Assembly (NCBI GenBank): GCA_025360325.1
Contig: JANYCI010000168.1
Span: 1 to 32,319, forward strand
DNA: 32,319 bases
Source: Limisphaerales bacterium
Lineage (GTDB): Bacteria; Verrucomicrobiota; Verrucomicrobiia; Limisphaerales; UBA11358
Direction of reading: 5' to 3'
Of the stretch, positions 8,105 through 15,015 are shown in pieces. The notes beneath the pieces were generated by a model. The model was not told the DNA's origin. It saw only the letters and a list, made by a program, of their open reading frames with translations, and searched no databases. Position numbers and translations under genes: made by a program. Every line of letters starts with the position of its first letter. Within the stretch, counting starts at the first letter, position 1.

Positions 8105-8188
8105 AAGGATGAAGGATGAAGGATGAAATACGGAACGACAAGCCACCCGGTGGATTGACTTTCCTTTCATCACTCATAATTCATCCTT
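8105..8188. repeat. Inverted repeat of GGATGAA heptamers inside the operon
   Basis: The left arm 8105-8127 contains three tandem copies of the heptamer GGATGAA. The right arm 8166-8188 is its imperfect reverse complement (19 of 23 positions). The loop is 38 nt. The element fills almost the whole 105-bp spacer between the DUF58 and BatA-like genes, which are transcribed in the same direction. In RNA the hairpin could set relative expression of upstream and downstream genes. Confidence 0.8.
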
Positions 8189-8196
8189 CATAATTT

Positions 8197-9063
8197 TTAC
8201 GCTGGTATCAGCAGTTGGATGGCTTCCAATTCACCCAGTGAACTTTCCAAATCCTCCGCGATGAGCGTGGTCATCTGCGCGCCGCACTGGCGGCAAGCGT
8301 CGCTCCACGACTGCTGCAATTGCGCGAGATTTTCCGCGTATTGTTTCGCGCTGCTGGAATCAATGTAGATTTCATTTTCGATGCCGGTCTCGCTGTCCAC
8401 GACGCGCAAATTTCCATGCTCCGGCGGCGTGGCGTCGTCGCGCGCAAGCAACTGGATCACGAATAGTGCCGCCGCGCCTTCGCGCAATCGGCGCAAGAGT
8501 TGCACCGGTTCGCCCGGCCAGAGCAGATCGCTCACGAACACGCGCACGCCGAGGTGACGAAATTTTGGCGGCAGGATTTCATACGATTGTTCGGGCGTGC
8601 GGGAACTGCTTAATTCCAGTTTATCCCACGCGGACGGCGAGAGCGTGTCGTTGGGCAGGCGTTGAAAACCTTCGCCACTCAACCAAACGGCTTGCGAACA
8701 TTGCGCGTTCGCGGCGGACGTGGCGAGCAGCGCGGCGAGTTGCGCGACGGCAGTTGATTTTATCGTGCCTTCAAGATTCATCGAGCGCGAACCGTCTAAA
8801 ATTAAATCCAAGTGCGGCGTGACTTCTTCGCGAAATAATTTCACGGTAAGCCGGTCGGTGCGCGCGTAGATGCCCCAATCAATAAAACGTAAATCGTCGC
8901 CGGGCTGGTATTCGCGGTAGTCCTGAAAATCAATCGAGCTGCCCGCGCGGCGTCCGGCGCGCGAGCCGATGATGCCGCTGGCGGCGACCTGCGGAATCTG
9001 GAGCGCGTAACGTGCGCCGAGCATTTCGCCGTCGCGGAGGGATTGTCGGAGGGCAGCGTCCAT
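8197..9063 (-). CDS. DUF58 domain protein
   Basis: 288 residues, ATG at 9063. The family hallmark DYREYQPGDDLRFIDW is at residues 48-63. A VWA-like fold follows with a complete DxSxS site (LDGSRSM, Asp90-Ser92-Ser94) and FVSDLLWPGEP as the later acidic motif. Upstream residues RYALQIPQVAASGIIGSRAG match the usual lead-in. DUF58 proteins are encoded next to MoxR ATPases and are thought to be their partners in assembling or activating envelope proteins. The MoxR gene is here four genes upstream, with an ABC transporter inserted between. It lies 9 bp after the ABC permease, so the two are surely cotranscribed. Confidence 0.93.
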   Translation of the reverse strand: MDAALRQSLRDGEMLGARYALQIPQVAASGIIGSRAGRRAGSSIDFQDYREYQPGDDLRFIDWGIYARTDRLTVKLFREEVTPHLDLILDGSRSMNLEGTIKSTAVAQLAALLATSAANAQCSQAVWLSGEGFQRLPNDTLSPSAWDKLELSSSRTPEQSYEILPPKFRHLGVRVFVSDLLWPGEPVQLLRRLREGAAALFVIQLLARDDATPPEHGNLRVVDSETGIENEIYIDSSSAKQYAENLAQLQQSWSDACRQCGAQMTTLIAEDLESSLGELEAIQLLIPA

Positions 9064-9072
9064 GCGGGAAAA

Positions 9073-10590
9073 TTATTTCAACACGGGCGGAGAATTTTCG
9101 GCGGTGACACGGACAAGCGGTTGGAAAATTTTTAACTGTCGGAAAAACCAGTTGAAATTTAAGACCAACGCCAGCGCAAACCAAATTGCGGCGAACAGCA
9201 GATGCAGGTTGCGGTTCTCCTCATCACGCAGTGAAAACAGGTTGAAAACATTGCCGAGTTGCAGGCCTTCGACGGAACTCCACGAGAGTTTGTTGATGAA
9301 AAAAAGAAAAATGCTCGGCACCACCGCCCACGCGGCGGCGAGCAGCACCGTGAGCAGCCCGGCGATTTTTGGCGGGCGGCGCGCCAGCCATTTGCGGTGG
9401 ATGAACAGCGCCGTGAGCGCGTAGGCGAACGCATATGCCGCGGTCGTGATGAACCAATTTTTTTGTTCGCCGCTGCCGCTGCTAGTTCTGGTGAAAAACA
9501 TCTGGGTCGCTTCAGACGCCAGATAAGTGAGCGCCAAAATTCCGCCGATCCACAACAAGCCGCCCGCCGCGCCGTTGTAAAACACGAAGGCGAAAATTCG
9601 TTTGATGGCCGACTGCGGAATGGTCCGCCGCACGCGCAGGCTCAACTGGTCTGCGTTGCTGACCGTGACTAGCAGCGCAAACATCATCACGAAAAAAGTG
9701 GGGTAACTCCACGCTATCATTCGTCCCGCGTCGCCGGTTTGCACCACCCAATTGAAGCTCAACAGCCCGCCGAGCAGCCAGATCACGGTTAGGTAGATGC
9801 GGACGGGCAGGGCGCGGTTCGCCGACGGCGGTGAAATCAAGGCGACGGCTAGCACAAAAAAAAGTCCCGTGATCGCCGCGCCGATGCTGACGGAGGTGAC
9901 GACGCCAATCCAAAAATCCCGGCCGGTCATCATCGCGCCCACGCCGGAGCGCATGAACATATACGAGCTGCCAATCAGTGAACCGATGATGCCGAAGCTC
10001 TGGAAAAATCCGTAGATGATGAATAGAAACTTGAACGGTTTGCTCATCGGCAGGCACGCGAGAAAAATGGCGATCATGTTCGCCACGCATACGGCCAGAA
10101 ACAAAAAGGCGAGGATGAAAAAAACCGTCGGCAAATCCACGCCGCGCAGCAAGTTCGTGAACGCCATGAACGGCATGCACGCGCTGAAGAATAGCAGCGC
10201 GATGTAGCTGCTGCATAAAAATTTTCCCAGGATGATACGAAACGGGGAGAGGGTGCTGACGTAGAGCAAGTCAGGATTATTTTCCTGACGTTCAGCGGCG
10301 ACGCGCACGCCCATGTAGAGCGGTATGAAAAAAACGCTCGCGCCCGCGAGGATCACCACGAAGGCCGAGAACATCGAGCCGCCGAGCTGTGTGTTTTCGC
10401 CAACCTCAAAACTTTGCCCGATCAGGAACGCGAGCGACGTGAGGAACAGCACGACGAGAAACAGCAGCAACATTCCCGTGACCGTCCAACTGCGAACGCC
10501 TTGGCGCAGTTCCTTGATGACGATGGGATTGAACTCCCACGCACGCCAGTTCACGAAGTGTGATTTTAGTTTTCCTATGGTCGCAGTCAT
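9073..10590 (-). CDS. ABC-2 type transporter permease
   Basis: 505 residues with about twelve hydrophobic segments. The N-terminus FNPIVIKELRQGVRSW is the usual amphipathic lead of ABC-2 permeases of the NosY/GldF-like class. The first helix (TGMLLLFLVVLFLTSLAFLI) is followed by a long extracytoplasmic part, then ENNPDLLYVSTLSPFRIILGKF, a typical cytoplasmic coupling stretch. Twelve helices in one chain is double the usual ABC-2 set, so one chain may serve both half-transporters. Its ATPase is encoded just upstream, separated by a 97-bp hairpin spacer. The substrate cannot be read from sequence. ATG at 10590; the upstream repeat offers no better start. Confidence 0.88.
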   Translation of the reverse strand: MTATIGKLKSHFVNWRAWEFNPIVIKELRQGVRSWTVTGMLLLFLVVLFLTSLAFLIGQSFEVGENTQLGGSMFSAFVVILAGASVFFIPLYMGVRVAAERQENNPDLLYVSTLSPFRIILGKFLCSSYIALLFFSACMPFMAFTNLLRGVDLPTVFFILAFLFLAVCVANMIAIFLACLPMSKPFKFLFIIYGFFQSFGIIGSLIGSSYMFMRSGVGAMMTGRDFWIGVVTSVSIGAAITGLFFVLAVALISPPSANRALPVRIYLTVIWLLGGLLSFNWVVQTGDAGRMIAWSYPTFFVMMFALLVTVSNADQLSLRVRRTIPQSAIKRIFAFVFYNGAAGGLLWIGGILALTYLASEATQMFFTRTSSGSGEQKNWFITTAAYAFAYALTALFIHRKWLARRPPKIAGLLTVLLAAAWAVVPSIFLFFINKLSWSSVEGLQLGNVFNLFSLRDEENRNLHLLFAAIWFALALVLNFNWFFRQLKIFQPLVRVTAENSPPVLK

Positions 10591-10600
10591 AATAATACAA

Positions 10601-10687
10601 AGGCAGAAGGAAGAATGCAGAATGATGAAGCAAAAATACCTGCCGAGCGCAGTAACTGTTCTGCATTCTGCATTCTTCTTTCTGCCT
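10601..10687. repeat. Inverted repeat with GCAGAAGGAAGAATGCAG arms between ABC ATPase and permease genes
   Basis: The arms 10601-10624 and 10664-10687 (24 nt each) are reverse complements with one mismatch. The left arm begins AGGCAGAAGGAAGAATGCAG. The loop is 39 nt. The right arm ends exactly one base before the ABC ATPase stop triplet (10688-10690 on the plus strand), and the left arm begins 10 bases upstream of the permease ATG. The element therefore occupies the whole 97-bp gap between two genes that must be expressed together. Confidence 0.88.
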
Positions 10688-11629
10688 TCACTGCACTCCT
10701 CCTTTGGTGACGTTCATAAAAATGTCTTCCAGATTTTGTTTCGTTTGCCGGAACTCGATCACGCGGAATTTTTTGGCGACGAGCGAATCGAGGATGTCGC
10801 ACGCGGCCACATCGTCGCCCGCCAGTTCGAAATGGATTTCATTCGCCACGTCGCGTGCGTTCTGGACGTGCGGCGTCTGCAACAGTTCTTTGAGCAGTTG
10901 CGTGTTCTGGTGCAACTGGCTCGCCAGCAGTTTTACCGCGACCGTTCGGCGCGGCGTGCTTTTCTTCAGCACATCTTCAATCGTCCCGGTCTCCAAAATT
11001 TTTCCGCGCTCGATGATGACCACGCCGTTACAGATTTCCGTCAGCTCCGTGAGGATGTGCGAGCTGATGAGAATGGCTTTTTTGCGTTCCGCCAAGAGCA
11101 TGAGCAACTCGCGCAACTCGACGCGCGCACGCGGATCAAGTCCCGCCGCTGGTTCATCCAAAACCAAAACGTCAGGATCATAAACCAGCGCGCGACCGAG
11201 GCTCACGCGTTGTTTCATGCCTTTGGAAAGCGCTTTGAGATGTTTGTCGCGGATGCCGCCGACATTGGTGAATTCTTCAATGGCATCAACGGCCTGCGTG
11301 CGTTTTTTTCCGCGCAAACCGTAAGCGCGCGCAAAAAAATCCAGATACTCGTGCACCGTGATGTCGCCGTGGGCGGGCAACGTGTCGGGAACGTAACCGA
11401 CGGCGCGGCGCGCGAGTTCGGGTTCCTCGCAAACGGAAATGCCGTTGAGCAAAACATCGCCAGAACTCGGTTCTTCAATCGTGGAAATAATCCGCATCGT
11501 CGTGGTCTTGCCCGCGCCGTTAGGGCCGACGAAGCCGAAGACGTGGCCGGAATCGAACTCAAAAGAGATGTTGTCCACGGCGACGGTCTTGCCGAATTCC
11601 TTCCGCAGATTTTTGACTTGGACTTTCAT
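10688..11629 (-). CDS. ABC transporter ATP-binding protein
   Basis: 313 residues. Walker A GPNGAGKTT at 35-43, Q-loop region RRAVGYVPDTLPAHGDITVHE, signature LSKGMKQRV at 134-142 (the NatA/CcmA-like variant of LSGGQ), Walker B VLVLDEPAAGLDP at 154-166 and H-loop ISSH. The roughly 90-residue C-terminal extension is typical of ATPases serving ABC-2 exporters. It energises the permease encoded downstream. Its ATG overlaps the stop codon of the upstream 752-residue gene (ATGA, 11626-11629), so translation is probably coupled. That coupling suggests the exported membrane protein is an accessory subunit of the transporter. Confidence 0.95.
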   Translation of the reverse strand: MKVQVKNLRKEFGKTVAVDNISFEFDSGHVFGFVGPNGAGKTTTMRIISTIEEPSSGDVLLNGISVCEEPELARRAVGYVPDTLPAHGDITVHEYLDFFARAYGLRGKKRTQAVDAIEEFTNVGGIRDKHLKALSKGMKQRVSLGRALVYDPDVLVLDEPAAGLDPRARVELRELLMLLAERKKAILISSHILTELTEICNGVVIIERGKILETGTIEDVLKKSTPRRTVAVKLLASQLHQNTQLLKELLQTPHVQNARDVANEIHFELAGDDVAACDILDSLVAKKFRVIEFRQTKQNLEDIFMNVTKGGVQ

Positions 11630-13884
11630 TTAGTTTCGCTTGCTTCCAAAATTCCAAACACCACCGCCGAACTTTTGGTGCGCTTCGGAACGGACGCTGT
11701 GCCGAGCGCGTTTTCAATGAACGGATTTCCTTCCAGCACGGCGATGTAACTGTTCGGAAAAATATTTTTTCCAATGCCGTCTTCAGGCAAATCTCCGTGC
11801 GACGCGAAGCCGATGGTTCGCAGCAAACCTTCCGGGCCGGATTTGCTGGCGACTTTCAGCGCGGACGCCAGCAGCCCGCCCTTTTGACCGGCGGCGATGT
11901 TGTGCGCTTCATACACATTCATTTTTTCATCCGCAAACCAGAGCGTTTTGATTGGTGCGCCGAGGCTGTTGACGATTTCCATTTTTCCATTTTCGTTCAA
12001 GACTTGGATGCGTTCACGGCGCGTCTCGGATTTACGGAGATGAAAGTGCGCCGGGACGCGCGAGGAAATCCAACCGCGCGTGAAGTGCTGCGACTGCGTC
12101 CAATCCACTTCGCGCGACGAACCGGAGCCGTAACCGGTGGTGACGAGCGGCGTGGCCTCAGTTGCGGATTCAAACGTCAGTCCGCCGCTCGGTGTGAGCG
12201 GGCAATAAAATCCCTCCGCGCCGATGGTCGCTGCGTGGTGCGCCGCCTGATCCAAAAAAGTCACGCCGGCGATGCGCGTGTCCGGCGTGATACCTTCGCG
12301 CAGTAAGCTGTAAGCGAAAACGATCAACGTGGTGACGATGGAAATCGCGGGGATCGTCCACAGCATCCACGTCCGGCGTTGGCGGCGGTTGAGCAGAAAA
12401 ATGTTCACCGGGCCGATGACGATGATGAACGCGAGCATGATGACAACGATGCCGCGCGTGGGAATTTTCAGGCTCTCCACCACGGGCAACACGGCGTTGG
12501 CCGCGCTGCTGTCGGATGGCAAACTTTGCCAGTATCGCGCCGTTTCGCGAACTACGTCGCGGATTTTTTGCGCGGAGGTCTGCGTCATTGCCGTGAAATG
12601 TTCGGCGGCAAAGACGTTGCCGAAACCAGCTTCCGCAATGCGCCCATCGGCAATCACCATTTTAGTCGTGGTCGTGTGCCACGCGGCGGGCAGCCTGTTG
12701 CCACCAGCGATGAAAATATTTCCACCTGCATAAAGATAATCCGCCAGCGCGCTGGTCACGCCAGACGGCAGCGTGTTCACATCGGCAGGACTCAAAACAA
12801 TCGCGTCGAACGGCGTGTAGGCCAGCCAGTTTTCGCTCCACTCGGCGGTGGGCGATTCAGCGCGCAGCGTGGCGATGACATCCGCCGCGCTGCCCGGCGC
12901 GTAACTGGCGGCGGACGCGTTATTGTCACTGCTGGCGCGGGCATCGGTCGCCCAGCGCGAGCCGTTGGTGCCGGAGGTTTCCACCGCGTCAACGGCGATG
13001 TTGTAAGGCGGCGCTTTGGCGAAATCTAGTTTCACCGTTTTCACCGGCTCGGTGGTGGCGGGAAAAGAAAATTCTGAAATCCAACCGCTGCCGTGCGAAG
13101 AGATTCTTCCGCTGCTCAACGGTATGGAAACCAAGTTGGTTCCCGAAATGCCGATCAGGATGACCGAGCCAGAAGTGGGCGCAGACATCGAGTTGTGTAG
13201 GGAAACGTGGTCAATGATTTCGGGGGTGGCGTAATCTAATTCCAGCCAGTTCGCGACGCCAGCACGCCGCGTATCGGGCATCCACGCGTTGGGCTGATAG
13301 CCGCTACCGCTCGCATCCGGCACGCCCGTGGCCATCGCCGCCGTGAACGCGCCGCCTTTGCCAGAATTGAAAGTTTTCCCCACCGCATCGAAGTCCAAAC
13401 TGCGGCTAACGAACACCGTCGGCGAGTGGTTGCCGCGTCCATAACTGTAACCGTCATTGCAATGATTGTTCGCGTTCGGCACGCGCACCTCGCCTTCGTG
13501 ATGGCCGTCCACTTCCACGCGCAAGTTGCCGTCGCCCTGCGCAGGCAGTGCGGGTTGCAACAGCGAAACAATTTCCCGCGCATCGGGCGGAAGCTTCACC
13601 GTGCGCGCGAGCCGGCTGATGCTGTTGCCGTTGTTGTAGGAATTATGCGGATACGTCAGCGTGACGCTGTGCGCCTTGGTGTGTGAACGGTTCTCCAACG
13701 CCACGCGCATCTCCGCGTAGCCGTGAAACGTATTTCCCGTGAACATCGCGTGCGGCTCCACGGAGATGTCGCCAAACTCTTCAGCGGCGTGGCCGACGGA
13801 AAGGAAGAAGGTAGAATGAAGAATGAAGAAAAATTTCAACACCCGACGCACCCGTTTTTTATTTCTACATTCTTCCTTCTTCAT
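11626..13884 (-). CDS. Exported membrane protein: discoidin-like, GATase1-like and two-helix module
   Basis: 752 residues. A signal peptide is plausible: basic start (MKKEECRNKKRVRRVLK), core FFFILHSTFFLSV, cleavage near GHAA-EEFG (residue 34). After a beta-rich region comes a discoidin/F5-8C-like stretch (about 175-305, NWLELDYATPEIIDHVSLHN). A GATase1-like region follows around 340-440 (FDAIVLSPADVN, YLYAGGNIFIAGG). Two membrane helices at about 479-498 and 508-528 enclose the conserved-looking GPVNIFLLNRRQRRTWMLW. A beta-rich C-terminal domain completes it. The layout recalls accessory proteins of Gld-type ABC systems, which also carry a GATase-like fold, but this is analogy. It starts 2 bp after the moxR stop and overlaps the ABC ATPase by 4 bp. 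Its first codons lie in an intergenic-type repeat. Confidence 0.82.
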   Translation of the reverse strand: MKKEECRNKKRVRRVLKFFFILHSTFFLSVGHAAEEFGDISVEPHAMFTGNTFHGYAEMRVALENRSHTKAHSVTLTYPHNSYNNGNSISRLARTVKLPPDAREIVSLLQPALPAQGDGNLRVEVDGHHEGEVRVPNANNHCNDGYSYGRGNHSPTVFVSRSLDFDAVGKTFNSGKGGAFTAAMATGVPDASGSGYQPNAWMPDTRRAGVANWLELDYATPEIIDHVSLHNSMSAPTSGSVILIGISGTNLVSIPLSSGRISSHGSGWISEFSFPATTEPVKTVKLDFAKAPPYNIAVDAVETSGTNGSRWATDARASSDNNASAASYAPGSAADVIATLRAESPTAEWSENWLAYTPFDAIVLSPADVNTLPSGVTSALADYLYAGGNIFIAGGNRLPAAWHTTTTKMVIADGRIAEAGFGNVFAAEHFTAMTQTSAQKIRDVVRETARYWQSLPSDSSAANAVLPVVESLKIPTRGIVVIMLAFIIVIGPVNIFLLNRRQRRTWMLWTIPAISIVTTLIVFAYSLLREGITPDTRIAGVTFLDQAAHHAATIGAEGFYCPLTPSGGLTFESATEATPLVTTGYGSGSSREVDWTQSQHFTRGWISSRVPAHFHLRKSETRRERIQVLNENGKMEIVNSLGAPIKTLWFADEKMNVYEAHNIAAGQKGGLLASALKVASKSGPEGLLRTIGFASHGDLPEDGIGKNIFPNSYIAVLEGNPFIENALGTASVPKRTKSSAVVFGILEASETK
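13801..13878. repeat. GAAGAATG-type inverted repeat lying inside the 752-residue gene's 5' end
   Basis: AAGGAAGAAGGTAGAA (13801-13816) and TTCTACATTCTTCCTT (13863-13878) are reverse complements with one mismatch in 16. Further GAAGAATG words follow the left arm. Unlike the other hairpins in the window, this one is within coding sequence: on the minus strand it covers roughly codons 3-28 and supplies the basic start and FFILHSTFF hydrophobic core of the signal peptide. The same words appear at 10601-10687. Confidence 0.8.
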
Positions 13885-13886
13885 TC

Positions 13887-14921
13887 TTAATTCCCCTTCA
13901 CTTGCACATCCTTCGGCAGATTCAAGCCCGTTTCGTCCAACTGGCCGACGAGTTCCGTCACGAGTTTCGCTGGCGTCATGCGGTCGAAGCGCGCTTGATA
14001 ATTCAAGATCAAACGATGATTCAACACCGGCTGCGCCACAATTTTCACATCCTCGAAGCCGACGCTCGGACGACCGCTCACGAGCGCATGACCGCGCGCC
14101 GCTTCTGCAATGGCAATGGCCGCGCGCGGTGAGGCGCCGTAGCTAACGTATTTATTTACCGGCTCGGTGGCTTCCGCATTGCCCGGATGCGTCGCCGAAA
14201 CCAGCCGCGCGATGTAACGCGCCACCGGCGTTGGTAGATAAATTTTCCCCATCGTCGCGAACAACATTTCCAACTGCGCGCGTTCCATCTGCCACGTTGG
14301 CGACGGCAGTTCGCCGCGACGTCGCTCGGAAATAATTTGCTCCAAAACTTCCGCATCCACGTTGTCAAACATCACGCGGAACAAAAAGCGATCCAGTTGC
14401 GCTTCTGGCAATGGATAAGTGCCTTCGAGTTCAATCGGGTTCTGGCTCGCCAAAACAAAAAATGGCTGGGGTAGGGGACGCGTCGTGCCGAGGAGCGTCA
14501 CGGAATTTTCCTGCATCGTTTCGAGCATCGCCGATTGCGTCTTGGGCGATGCGCGATTGATTTCGTCCGCGAGCAAAATGTTCGTGAACACCGGGCCGGG
14601 CTGGAACACCAATTCGCGTTTGCCCGAACCCGTCTCCTGCAAGATGTGCGAGCCGAGCACATCGCCCGGCATCAGGTCCGGCGTGAACTGGATGCGTTTG
14701 AAATCTAGCTTCATGATCTGGCCGATGGTGCGGACGAGCGCCGTCTTGCCGAGGCCGGGCAAGCCTTCGAGCAACACATGGCCACGCGACAAAACGCCAA
14801 TGAGGACAAGGCGATGAAGCTCCTTGCGTCCGAGCAAAATGCGGTCGAGTTGCTCCAACGTTTTCCGCACCAGCTCGGCGGCGGGCTGCAGTTCTTCCGG
14901 TTTCAAGATTTGGTCTGGCAT
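13887..14921 (-). CDS. MoxR-family AAA+ ATPase
   Basis: 344 residues. Walker A GLPGLGKT at 53-60, Walker B ILLADEINRASPKTQ around 116-129 (Asp119, Glu120), sensor-type ASQNPIELEGTYPLPEAQLDRF and the C-terminal lid (SYGASPRAAIAIAEAARGHA). MoxR ATPases are chaperone-like AAA+ proteins that act on VWA-domain partners, inserting metals or cofactors or remodelling complexes. Four VWA-type modules in three proteins are encoded in the same unit, fitting that role. The start ATG at 14921 has one of the few decent Shine-Dalgarno-like sequences in the window (GGGGA about 6 bases upstream). The next gene begins 2 bp after its stop. Confidence 0.95.
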   Translation of the reverse strand: MPDQILKPEELQPAAELVRKTLEQLDRILLGRKELHRLVLIGVLSRGHVLLEGLPGLGKTALVRTIGQIMKLDFKRIQFTPDLMPGDVLGSHILQETGSGKRELVFQPGPVFTNILLADEINRASPKTQSAMLETMQENSVTLLGTTRPLPQPFFVLASQNPIELEGTYPLPEAQLDRFLFRVMFDNVDAEVLEQIISERRRGELPSPTWQMERAQLEMLFATMGKIYLPTPVARYIARLVSATHPGNAEATEPVNKYVSYGASPRAAIAIAEAARGHALVSGRPSVGFEDVKIVAQPVLNHRLILNYQARFDRMTPAKLVTELVGQLDETGLNLPKDVQVKGN

Positions 14922-14952
14922 AAAAAATTCCCCATTAACATCCGATTAATTT

Positions 14953-15012
14953 GTGATCCGTGATTCGGGACAAGGACAACGCGCGCAATTTTTTTTACGC
15001 ATCACGCATAAC
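14953..15012. repeat. Weak inverted repeat of CGTGAT words in the 94-bp operon spacer
   Basis: GTGATCCGTGATTC (14953-14966) and TACGCATCACGCATAAC (14996-15012) are imperfectly complementary through repeated GTGAT/ATCAC words, with a run of eight T between. Similar words (CACGCATCTCGTATCACGC) occur at 16583-16605. This may be another member of the intergenic repeat set, but the match is weak. Confidence 0.35.
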
Positions 15013-15015
15013 GTT

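Noticed and set aside
8101-8190. GGATGAA units considered as a CRISPR or satellite array
   Set aside because: Only three heptamers, no spacers and no cas genes; the structure is a single hairpin.
10325-11749. 474-residue plus-strand ORF opposite the ABC ATPase
   Set aside because: Antisense to a clear ABC ATPase with all motifs; its translation is His/Arg/Phe-rich with no recognisable domain.
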